In this document: piece after piece, positions 35,555 through 42,772 of the stretch | Numbering within the stretch: the stretch's first letter is position 1 | How the letters are laid out: each line of letters starts with the position of its first letter | Notes under the pieces: model-generated | Database searches by the model: none | Seen by the model: the letters and a program-made list of their open reading frames with translations, nothing else | Told to the model about the DNA's origin: nothing | Translations under genes and position numbers: made by a program | Assembly (NCBI RefSeq): GCF_023913735.1 | Contig: NZ_JAMXBH010000026.1 | Location: forward strand, 656 to 59,091 | Reading direction: 5' to 3' | DNA: 58,436 nt | Source: Pseudarthrobacter raffinosi | GTDB taxonomy: Bacteria; Actinomycetota; Actinomycetes; Actinomycetales; Micrococcaceae

Positions 35555-36840
35555 GCGGGCGTGGAGTTGTCGAGCCGGGCGGCCCTCAGGTCACCTGAGC
35601 GGGCGTGGCCTTCAAAGTTTTCTGCGCGGGCGGCGCGACCGCATAGTTCGCCCAGCCGCGCGCTAGCCTCGAGGGTCGTTACTTCCTGGTACGTAAGGGT
35701 CTTGAGGTATTTCCCAACCCACAAGCCTCCCGTGTAGCGGGCGGCACCCAGCGTCGGCAAGACATGGTTCGTCCCGATCACCTTATCGCCGTATGAAACA
35801 CAGGTGTTTTCGCCCAGGAACAAGGCGCCATAGTTCGTCATGGCGACAAGAGCGTCGCGTGGAGAACTTGTGAGAATTTGAACGTGCTCGCTGGCGAAGT
35901 CGTCCGCAATTTCGAAGGCCTCTGACAGGGAATCGGCAAGGATGACCTCACCGTGGTTCCGCCAGGCGGGGTCCGCAATCGCTGCTGTCGGAAGGTTCTT
36001 CAGCAGTTCAGCCACGTGCTTGATGGTCTTCCCCCCGACTTCAGCTGACGTTGTCACGAGGATGGCAGGCGAGTCGGGACCGTGTTCGGCCTGGCTGAGG
36101 AGATCAACGGCAACAAGGAACGGATCAGCCGTCTCGTCAGCAACAATGAGTACTTCGGTCGGTCCTGCGAACAGGTCAATCCCAACAGCGCCGAAGAGTT
36201 GACGCTTTGCCTCGGCGACGTAAGCATTGCCCGGGCCCGCCAGCATATCCACTCCTCGAATTGTTTCGGTTCCGACCGCCATGGCGGCAATAGCCTGCAC
36301 TCCGCCCAGCAGATAGATCTCATCCGCGCCTGCCATGTGCATGGCGGCCACCGTTGCATCCGGAATCTGTCCTTGGGAGGGTGGCGTGCAAGCAACAACC
36401 CTTTCCACACCAGCCACCTTGGCAGTAACAATGGTCATGTGGGCTGAAGCCAGAAGAGGGTAGCGACCGCCCGGAACGTATGCTCCGACCGCTTTAATTG
36501 GGACATTCTTTTGGCCCAGAATGATGCCTGGCTGAACTTCTGCTTCGAAGTCCCGAAGCGACTCCTTTTGAAGCTGGGCGAAGCGGCGCACGTTTTCCTG
36601 GACTTCCCGAATGTCCTCCAACGTCTGCGCGGGTACACGGGAGATCGCTTCTTCGATTTGCCCCGCTGTCAGCCGGAAGCTCTCGGGGCCCCACTTGTCA
36701 AACTTTTCGGAGTACTCGCGCACTGCTGCGTCTCCTCGCGTCCGGACGTCCGCGATCACGCCTTCTACGACCCCACGGACGTCGGGGGTGGCACTGTCTG
36801 TGTCGGTCGGTGCGGCTGCAGATTTCAGATGACGGGCCAT
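35545..36840 (-). CDS. HisD-like NAD-dependent dehydrogenase (not histidine biosynthesis)
   Basis: 431 residues of the histidinol dehydrogenase family. Conserved blocks are AVGAYVPGGRYPLLASAHMT, GGVQAIAAMAVGTETI, GPGNAYVAEAKR, AGPTEVLIVADETADP, SQAEHGPDSPAILVT, EHVQI and GENTCVSYGDKVIGTNHVLP. No other his gene is nearby. The FLGENTCVSYGDK/GTNHVLPT form is that of catabolic paralogues such as HpsN (sulfopropanediol dehydrogenase), so a hydroxy compound is probably oxidised in two steps to a carboxylate. It is the first gene of an operon with the AspA-like lyase. Its substrate is unknown. Confidence 0.85.
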   Translation of the reverse strand: MARHLKSAAAPTDTDSATPDVRGVVEGVIADVRTRGDAAVREYSEKFDKWGPESFRLTAGQIEEAISRVPAQTLEDIREVQENVRRFAQLQKESLRDFEAEVQPGIILGQKNVPIKAVGAYVPGGRYPLLASAHMTIVTAKVAGVERVVACTPPSQGQIPDATVAAMHMAGADEIYLLGGVQAIAAMAVGTETIRGVDMLAGPGNAYVAEAKRQLFGAVGIDLFAGPTEVLIVADETADPFLVAVDLLSQAEHGPDSPAILVTTSAEVGGKTIKHVAELLKNLPTAAIADPAWRNHGEVILADSLSEAFEIADDFASEHVQILTSSPRDALVAMTNYGALFLGENTCVSYGDKVIGTNHVLPTLGAARYTGGLWVGKYLKTLTYQEVTTLEASARLGELCGRAARAENFEGHARSGDLRAARLDNSTPAWA

Positions 36841-36908
36841 GGGGCTCTCCTACAGGATTGATGATCAATGGCAACGCCGTAGAGCCGACGTTTTTTTACA
36901 CCGTAGAT

Positions 36909-36937
36909 TAGGTCGTTTGTATAGCACAACGGACCTA
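36909..36937. promoter_or_regulatory. Dyad operator candidate between hisD-like and TPP-enzyme genes
   Basis: TAGGTCGTTTGT and the near-complement ACAACGGACCTA flank a short centre. The whole is 29 bases, 69 bases upstream of the HisD-like start and on the other side facing the TPP gene. GntR-type regulators often bind such dyads; no adjacent regulator gene is seen. Confidence 0.45.
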
Positions 36938-37212
36938 AGTGTTAGAGATGCCAAAAGCAAACCTTATGGACTTAAGGCATAAACTAAAGCTATGGGAATT
37001 GAAGGAATGCCTTTGGTTGTGCTATGCCAGAACTCCCCCTAATGTGGAAGCAATCAAACGCTGTGGCGAGGCGCACATACCGGAAGCACTTCGCTCCTGG
37101 CTAAGGGATCGGCACGGCCCGACAGGCACCGCTACATCGCCAACTGTGTTCAACCCTTAGAAGACGGACCAAAATCAATGAATGGGTTGTCTCGAACAAC
37201 TACGGAGGAAGC
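36938..37212. other. Intergenic region before the TPP-enzyme gene
   Basis: A 73-codon frame at 36939-37160 has no ribosome site and no recognisable features. I read the stretch as leader and promoter DNA of the TPP-enzyme gene. Confidence 0.4.
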
Positions 37213-39003
37213 ATGACTAAGCTGACAGGCGGCCAAATCGTCGCCCAGGCTCTTAAGTCCTACGGCGTCGAATATGTTGCCGGAATTCCAGGACACGGTA
37301 TTTGGTCTCTGACCGACGCCTTCCTGGACGAGGACTCAAAGATACCTTTCATCTACACGTTCCATGAACAGAGCGCAGTGCACATCGCCGATGGGTACTA
37401 CCGGGTAACAGGCAAGCCCATGGCTGCTGTAACTTCCATCGGAGCCGGCGCCAGCAACACCGTCATAGGCATGGCAACGGCCTACACCGACTCCACAAAT
37501 GTTCTTGTAATCACCGGAGGCCCGCCCACACACATGCGAGGTCACGGCCTGCTTCAGGAACTGGAGCGGTTCACCGCAAATAGCTTCCCCAAGGTTGCCG
37601 AGGCCGTCTCCAAGCGTCACTGGACTGTCAGCAGGGTCGAGGAACTGCCGTTCATTATGCAGCGGCTGTTTAGTTCGATGCTTACGGGCCGTCCCGGTCC
37701 GGTGCACGTGGAAATTCCCATGGACGTCCAGGCCGAGCGCGCCGACGTCGAGATTCACGATCTCGCAAAGCGCCTGCCGGTGGGACAGGCATTCCCGGAT
37801 CCGTCAGCCACTACCGCAGCAGGCGAGTTGATCAAGTACGCCCAGAGGCCTGTGATTGTCGTCGGCGGTGGAACGATTACGGCAAATGCCACGGATGAAG
37901 TCCTTACACTGGCCGAGAAGTGGAACATTCCCGTCGTGACGACGTGGAATGGCAAGAGTGCCTTCCCTGAAGACCACGACCTTTTCGCAGGAAGCGTCGG
38001 CCAGACCGGAACCATCCCCGGCAACGCCATGGCCTCCACTTCTGACCTTGTTATCGCCATCGGTTGTCGGTTTACTGACTGGTCTGCGTCGAGCTACGCA
38101 CAGGGCGTCAGCTTCTCCATCCCACCGGGGAAACTGATCCACATTGACATTGACCCCCAGGAGATCGGCAAGAACTATCCTGCCGAGGTGGGGATCGTTG
38201 CCGACGCACGCCACGCTGTTGCAGCCATCAATACGGAGCTGGACTCCGAAGCAACTCCTGAGCGAGCAGAATACTTGGCCGAGCTGGCCGAGAAGAAGGC
38301 TGAATGGGAAACGAAGCTGGCTACGCGCCGCGACTCGGATCGGTTCCCCTTCACATTCCAACGTCCACTGGGGGCATTGCGTAAGGTTCTGCCGCGGAAC
38401 GGCATTGTTGTTGTTGGGTCGGGCAACGCTCAGGGTGCGGTGAAGCAGACATTTCCCGTCTATGAACCGCGAACCCACCTGACCTCCGGCGGTTTCTCGT
38501 CGATGGGGTGGGCAGTACCGGCGGCCATCGGTGCCAAACTCGGGGCACCCGACCGGCCTGTGGTGTGCATCGTCGGCGATGGTGACTTCCTCATGACTTC
38601 CCAGGAAATTGGATTGTGCGTGACCAATAACATTCCGGTTGTTTTCCTAGTCCAGGACAACTCAGGGTTCATGTCGATCCGAGGTGGCCAACGAAAGCAG
38701 ACGGACCGCCACATCGGTGTTGAGTTCAACCTGCCTGACGGCACACCGTACTCCCCCGACTACAAGGCTTTGGGCGAGGCATTTGGTCTTAAGTCCTACC
38801 GTGTCAACGCCCCTGATGAGCTGGAGGACATCCTCCGCGAGGCCATCGAATCCAACCAACCGGCACTCGTGGAAATTCCAACGGACCGCGACGCCGCTGG
38901 CCCCTGGGTCCCGGGGTGGTGGGACTTCCCGGTTCCCGCCTACATCGAGGATGAACGCCAGGACGAATACCGCGAATTCCGTGACAGGGAGCAGCACCTC
39001 TAA
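37213..39003 (+). CDS. Thiamine diphosphate-dependent enzyme, acetolactate synthase-like
   Basis: 596 residues with the three-domain order of the TPP decarboxylase/carboligase family. The PYR domain holds YVAGIPGHGIWSL and the catalytic Glu in FHEQSAVHIADGYYR (about residue 55). The central domain binds FAD/ADP in homologues (VIVVGGGTI). The PP domain has the metal/TPP motif GDGDFLMTSQEIGL through VFLVQDNSG. CGGAGGAAGC precedes the ATG. A separate regulatory subunit gene (ilvN) is absent, so it is probably catabolic, acting on a 2-oxo acid or cleaving a C-C bond, and possibly working with the divergent HisD-like and AspA-like enzymes. Exact reaction unknown. Confidence 0.85.
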   Translation: MTKLTGGQIVAQALKSYGVEYVAGIPGHGIWSLTDAFLDEDSKIPFIYTFHEQSAVHIADGYYRVTGKPMAAVTSIGAGASNTVIGMATAYTDSTNVLVITGGPPTHMRGHGLLQELERFTANSFPKVAEAVSKRHWTVSRVEELPFIMQRLFSSMLTGRPGPVHVEIPMDVQAERADVEIHDLAKRLPVGQAFPDPSATTAAGELIKYAQRPVIVVGGGTITANATDEVLTLAEKWNIPVVTTWNGKSAFPEDHDLFAGSVGQTGTIPGNAMASTSDLVIAIGCRFTDWSASSYAQGVSFSIPPGKLIHIDIDPQEIGKNYPAEVGIVADARHAVAAINTELDSEATPERAEYLAELAEKKAEWETKLATRRDSDRFPFTFQRPLGALRKVLPRNGIVVVGSGNAQGAVKQTFPVYEPRTHLTSGGFSSMGWAVPAAIGAKLGAPDRPVVCIVGDGDFLMTSQEIGLCVTNNIPVVFLVQDNSGFMSIRGGQRKQTDRHIGVEFNLPDGTPYSPDYKALGEAFGLKSYRVNAPDELEDILREAIESNQPALVEIPTDRDAAGPWVPGWWDFPVPAYIEDERQDEYREFRDREQHL

Positions 39004-39043
39004 TCTAGGCCCCCTAGGCCGGCGTGCGGTTTCACTTCGCGGT

Positions 39044-39120
39044 CCCGGGGCGAATCCGCACCAGCGGTTCCGCCCCGGGTTATACGTCGGGTGCGCCGAA
39101 TGGGAGCCCTGCCGGGCTCC
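39044..39120. terminator. Two tandem hairpins between the TPP-enzyme and ThuA-like genes
   Basis: The first hairpin pairs CCCGGGGCG (39044) with CGCCCCGGG (39071) and has an inner CCGC/GCGG stem. The second pairs GGAGCCC (39103) with GGGCTCC (39114) around TGCC. They start 41 bases after the TPP stop and lie in the leader of the ThuA-like gene. Termination or attenuation is likely. Confidence 0.55.
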
Positions 39121-39216
39121 AGACTGGCACCGGAAAAACTAGCCTGGATAGTTGGCGTCGCCTGGAAATGGCCGCGTACAGATTCCGTAAGATCTGGAAA
39201 GAACAAGGAGAGCTCC

Positions 39217-39876
39217 ATGACGAAGGTACTTTATTTATACGGCGGCTGGCCGGGCCACACGCCCTACGTCATCGCCGAGTGGGCGCGTGGTTTGTTCAAC
39301 GAGCTGAACTTTGAGGTTGAGGAAACGCAGGACATCTTCCGTCTCGATGGTGACTTGACGGGCTATGACCTCATCATTATCGGTTGGAACAACGCATTGA
39401 CCACCGAGGATTTGAGCGACGCCCAGGAGAATCGTCTCTTGGAAGCCGTGCAGGCTGGGACCGGATTCGCTGCCTGGCACGGAGCAGCAGCAGCCTTCCG
39501 CGCCAGCCTGAAGTACCACTTTCTGCTGGGAGGGGACTTCATCGAACATCCGGCGGGCGAAGCGTACCCACAGCCTTACGAAGTGACCATCACGGATCCA
39601 TCTCATGAAGTCACCAAGAGCGTCGGCGACTTCAAAGTGGCCTCCGAGCAGTACTACATGCACGTGGACCCGAACAACCACGTCTTGGCTGAAACTATCT
39701 TCTCCGGCGAGCATCTCCCCTGGATCGAAGGGCATAAAAGCCCCGTGGCCTGGGTGCGCAATTGGGGTGCGGGGAGAGTCTTCTTCCATTCCATTGGACA
39801 CAGCCCGCAGGACCTGGACGAGCCCAACGTGCGCTTGCTGACAAAGCAAGGGCTTGAATGGGCCGCACGCAAGTAG
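39217..39876 (+). CDS. ThuA-domain (trehalose-utilization-like) protein
   Basis: 219 residues from the ATG at 39217, with AAGGAG seven bases upstream. The fold is class I glutamine amidotransferase-like: VLYLYGGWPGHTPYVIAEWA, LIIIGWNNALTTEDLSDAQE, AVQAGTGFAAWHGAAAAFR, then HEVTKSVGDFKVASEQYYMH and a C-terminal GAGRVFFHSIGHS. ThuA proteins accompany sugar catabolic genes, including those for trehalose and 3-keto sugars, but their reaction is not firmly settled. It follows the TPP gene at a distance of 213 bases with hairpins between. Confidence 0.85.
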   Translation: MTKVLYLYGGWPGHTPYVIAEWARGLFNELNFEVEETQDIFRLDGDLTGYDLIIIGWNNALTTEDLSDAQENRLLEAVQAGTGFAAWHGAAAAFRASLKYHFLLGGDFIEHPAGEAYPQPYEVTITDPSHEVTKSVGDFKVASEQYYMHVDPNNHVLAETIFSGEHLPWIEGHKSPVAWVRNWGAGRVFFHSIGHSPQDLDEPNVRLLTKQGLEWAARK

Positions 39877-39899
39877 CTGATGTTACAGATAAGCCATAC

Positions 39900-39943
39900 T
39901 CCGGCTGCGACGCGCACAACCAAAACACTGTGTCGCAGCCGGA
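39900..39943. terminator. Hairpin after the ThuA-like gene
   Basis: A 12-bp perfect stem, TCCGGCTGCGAC with its complement, encloses a 20-base loop. It begins 24 bases past the ThuA stop. Confidence 0.7.
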
Positions 39944-40021
39944 AACGGCGTCACCGCGTCATGACAGACGGGGTGTACCGCAACCGACTAGCCCAGCTCA
40001 GATGTGAGCGGAAGAGCAAAC

Positions 40022-40255
40022 ATGCAAGTTTCAACAACAGCTGAAGCCTCGTCAAATCGTGAAAGGCGCCACACAGATTGGCATGAGCTCACCCCGGGGA
40101 CGCGCATAGAGATTGGCGGGGAGGACGCCACAACAGATCGTGGAGTCGTGGACTGCGTTGCTGAGGACGGTACCGTCGTCTGGGTATGGCTTGAACGGGC
40201 GGGCCAAAGAACGCTCTTCCATTACCTCGACGGAGTCACACTTCGCCACGCATGA
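40022..40255 (+). CDS. Small protein of unknown function, family B (copy 1)
   Basis: 77 residues from ATG 40022 (a GTG at 40004 is in frame); GGAAGAG lies upstream. The core DWHELTPGTRIEI, RGVVDCVAEDGTVVWVWLE and RTLFHYLDGVTLR suggests a small beta-barrel with a conserved W-x-x-L-x-P-G start. The same layout occurs in the protein at 56754-56993. It is hydrophilic, with no signal peptide. It sits between ThuA-like and APC-permease genes. Function unknown. Confidence 0.65.
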   Translation: MQVSTTAEASSNRERRHTDWHELTPGTRIEIGGEDATTDRGVVDCVAEDGTVVWVWLERAGQRTLFHYLDGVTLRHA

Positions 40256-40560
40256 GCGCTTGCCAGTGTGCAATCCTTCCACGCCTGGACCCAAACTGTA
40301 GGAGCTCACCTGCTGGGCAGGCCTCGAACGAGTATCAATACGTTTGGGCTAACGACATAAGACCTGACGTTGCTTTCCATGCCACAGGTGAAAATATCAT
40401 CACTCAACCGCCTCTTACCTAGACGGTGACCTAGCCTTCCGCCGCAAGTCTGGCGGCAACAAAAGGCGAGCGTTTGATTCGCGAATCACGTTCACGTCAC
40501 TCCAGGCATCAAACGACGATCACAAGGCGCCGGCCTACTTTCTATTCAAGGAACCTACTA
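40256..40560. promoter_or_regulatory. Leader of the APC-permease gene with a perfect palindrome
   Basis: TGATTCGCGAATCA at 40475-40488 is a perfect 14-base palindrome, 73 bases before the permease start. CCGCC/GGCGG at about 40440-40456 forms a small hairpin just upstream. The palindrome is a good repressor-site candidate; the protein that binds it is not evident. Confidence 0.5.
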
Positions 40561-42075
40561 ATGTCACATCCAGAATCACTGAGGCATCGAGACGATGATC
40601 ATCTGCGAGCACTAGGATACGAGCCCAAGTTTGAACGCAAGATCAACCTCATTGCCAACTTTGCCTTAGGCTTTTTGTACCTCTCACCCATGGTCGGCGT
40701 CGTTGCGCTCTTCGCGTTGGGAATGACCAAGGCGGGTCCACTCTCGGTTTTCTGGATCCTTATCGTGGGTGCCGGTATGCTCCTCGTCGCGCTGGTCTTT
40801 GGTGAAATCGTGTCTCAGTTTCCCCTCGCGGGCGGACTATACCAATGGACAAGAAGGCTGTGGAATGGCCGCACTGCGTGGTGGATGTCGTGGGTTTATA
40901 TTGGCGGTACCACGGTTGGAATCACGACCACCGCGCTGTTCAGTTCTGGCTTCGTCGCCAGTCTCCTTTTTGGGACACCGGACGAGCCCTCTGTCACGGC
41001 CAACCCCATCCAGACTTTGTTAATCACGCTCGGGGTAATCGGCATCGGACTCTTTTTTAATCTCCGCGGCTCCAAGTCCTTGGCCCGGATCAGCCAAATT
41101 GGACTCGCAGGGGAGCTTATCGGCATTATCGGCGTCGGCCTTTACCTCATTATTTTTCAGCGGAAGAACGACATCTCGGTGTTCTTTAGTGGAATGGGCG
41201 CGGACGGCGGCGGGTCCTTCCTGGCATTGTTCCTAGGTGCGTCCCTGGTGGGCCTCTACATGTTCTATGGCTTCGAGGCCTGCGGCGAGGTAGCGGAAGA
41301 AACCCCTAATCCCGGACGGAGCATTCCGCGTGCGATGGTAATGACAGTCATCATCGGTGGCGCAGCGGCGGTCTTCTCATTTGTGGGCTATGTGCTCGCT
41401 GCACCGAACCTCGCTGAGATCGTCTCGGGTGAGGACGCCAACCCCGTCCCCAGCATTCTGCAGAGTTCGCTCGGTACCGTCGGCATGAAGATCTTCCTCG
41501 TAGTCATTCTGATCTCCTTCCTTGCCGGCGTCATGGGGCAGCAGACAGCCTCGTCTCGGCTCGTATTCTCTTTTGCCAGGGACGGGATGTTCCCAGGCAG
41601 CCACGCCATCGCTAAGACCGGCAAGAATTCGCATGTTCCTGTCAACGCCCTCTTGGTAATCAACATTCTGCCAGTTCTGATCACGACCTACGTCTTTTTC
41701 TCCCCGGATTCTCTGTTCAGGATCGCTGCTTTCCAGATGGTCGCCGGGTATTGTGCGTTCGCTGTAGTCGTAACGGCCGCGCTACGCGCACGCTTGAAGG
41801 GCTGGCGGCCTGCTGGCCCCTTTAGCCTCGGGAGATGGGGCCTCACGATTAACATCGCGGCGCTGTGCTACTTGGTATTTGGCATGGTCGTTCTTACCAA
41901 ACCTGATTTGAGCCTTGAAGCGCCCTGGTATGACCAGTGGATCGCATTGATCGGATTCCTCGTGGTGGCCCTATCGGGTCTGGCATATCTCCTGGTCGCA
42001 AAACCAGATCGAGCTTCAACGGCGCCGCAGGGAGACGCTATCCACGTGGCTGAAAAGATCCGCCAATTCTCATAG
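40561..42075 (+). CDS. APC-superfamily amino acid/amine permease
   Basis: 504 residues from the ATG at 40561, with AAGGAA upstream; the frame is open from 40474 without support. About 12 membrane segments. The N-terminus (DDDHLRALGYEPKFERKINL, ANFALGFLYLSPMVGV) is the pattern of the amino-acid/choline/GABA transporter group, followed by FGEIVSQFPLAGGLYQWTRR and FYGFEACGEVAEETPNPGRS. It likely imports an amino acid or amine by symport. Together with the AspA-like lyase it may serve nitrogenous substrates, but it has its own promoter region. Confidence 0.88.
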   Translation: MSHPESLRHRDDDHLRALGYEPKFERKINLIANFALGFLYLSPMVGVVALFALGMTKAGPLSVFWILIVGAGMLLVALVFGEIVSQFPLAGGLYQWTRRLWNGRTAWWMSWVYIGGTTVGITTTALFSSGFVASLLFGTPDEPSVTANPIQTLLITLGVIGIGLFFNLRGSKSLARISQIGLAGELIGIIGVGLYLIIFQRKNDISVFFSGMGADGGGSFLALFLGASLVGLYMFYGFEACGEVAEETPNPGRSIPRAMVMTVIIGGAAAVFSFVGYVLAAPNLAEIVSGEDANPVPSILQSSLGTVGMKIFLVVILISFLAGVMGQQTASSRLVFSFARDGMFPGSHAIAKTGKNSHVPVNALLVINILPVLITTYVFFSPDSLFRIAAFQMVAGYCAFAVVVTAALRARLKGWRPAGPFSLGRWGLTINIAALCYLVFGMVVLTKPDLSLEAPWYDQWIALIGFLVVALSGLAYLLVAKPDRASTAPQGDAIHVAEKIRQFS

Positions 42076-42241
42076 GTTCTGAGCGGACGTGCGGTGCCTG
42101 CGTCCGACACCACATGCCAGGCCAGGCATCGCTTCACTATGAGTCGAGTGCAGATCTGCGAGGCCTGAACCAACCGTGGGCTACCTCGGCCGGCAAGCCC
42201 AAGACAGCAAGAAGCCATGGAACACATGAGAGCAGGACTCG

Positions 42242-42451
42242 ATGCCGACCGACATTGACACCATTGAAATTCACGTGACGAGCCGACAAGCTCTGAATGA
42301 ACGGCTCGATGCTGCCGTGAAGGAACTTCAGGGTGTTGCAGCGCTTGCCCGAACGCATGGAATTATTGTCACCCGTCATGAGCCTGGAACGTACACGGCC
42401 GCCCTTTCCGACCGGGTTCCATATGGCATCACCCGCGAGCAAGTCGGCTAG
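42242..42451 (+). CDS. Small protein of unknown function, family A (copy 2)
   Basis: 69 residues. It carries the full family A pattern: IEIHVTSRQALNERLDAAVK, then GIIVTRHEPGTYTAALS and VPYGITRE. Compared with copy 1 (9345) and copy 3 (57239) the best-kept part is G-I-(I/L)-V-T followed by Y-T and V-x-Y-G. AGCAGGA lies about four bases before the ATG. It follows the APC permease by 166 bases. Function unknown. Confidence 0.72.
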   Translation: MPTDIDTIEIHVTSRQALNERLDAAVKELQGVAALARTHGIIVTRHEPGTYTAALSDRVPYGITREQVG

Positions 42452-42701
42452 CCTGTTTTCAGGTTACTTGCCCGGTTCGTCACCCCATTCACGGAATGAC
42501 CGATGCGCCCACCGCTGATCGGTGGCTGATTCGGGTCCATGTCGGCCACCAAACTCCCTCGTTTGGTACGTCCTGCTGCTCGGCTGTGGGGAGCCTTACG
42601 TAGGTGCGCGGCACAGACATCTGCGGTGGCACAGGACTTTGTACGCGACACAAACCGCGGACAGTAACTCAGGGATGGAACCCCTTGCGATCCGATTGGA
42701 C
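42452..42701. other. Convergent intergenic DNA before the GH13 gene end
   Basis: No gene supported. Two overlapping frames around 42522-42830 have no ribosome site. Confidence 0.35.
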
Positions 42702-42738
42702 GGCTCCGTCCGCAACCCTCTGGTTGCCGGACGGAGCC
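42702..42738. terminator. Strong hairpin between convergent transcripts
   Basis: GGCTCCGTCC-GCAACC pairs with GGTTGCC-GGACGGAGCC around a CTCT loop, with a single bulged G. It lies 35 bases beyond the GH13 stop (minus strand) and after family A copy 2, so it may end both transcripts. Confidence 0.7.
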
Positions 42739-42772
42739 TCCCTGTGCTTAAGTGCGCGTCCGCGCTCCGGAT

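Noticed and set aside
35545..36840. Histidinol dehydrogenase of histidine biosynthesis
   Set aside because: No other his gene is near, and the operon partner is an AspA-like lyase, so a catabolic paralogue is more likely.
36939..37160. 73-codon frame before the TPP-enzyme gene
   Set aside because: Composition unlike the neighbours and no ribosome site; likely leader DNA.
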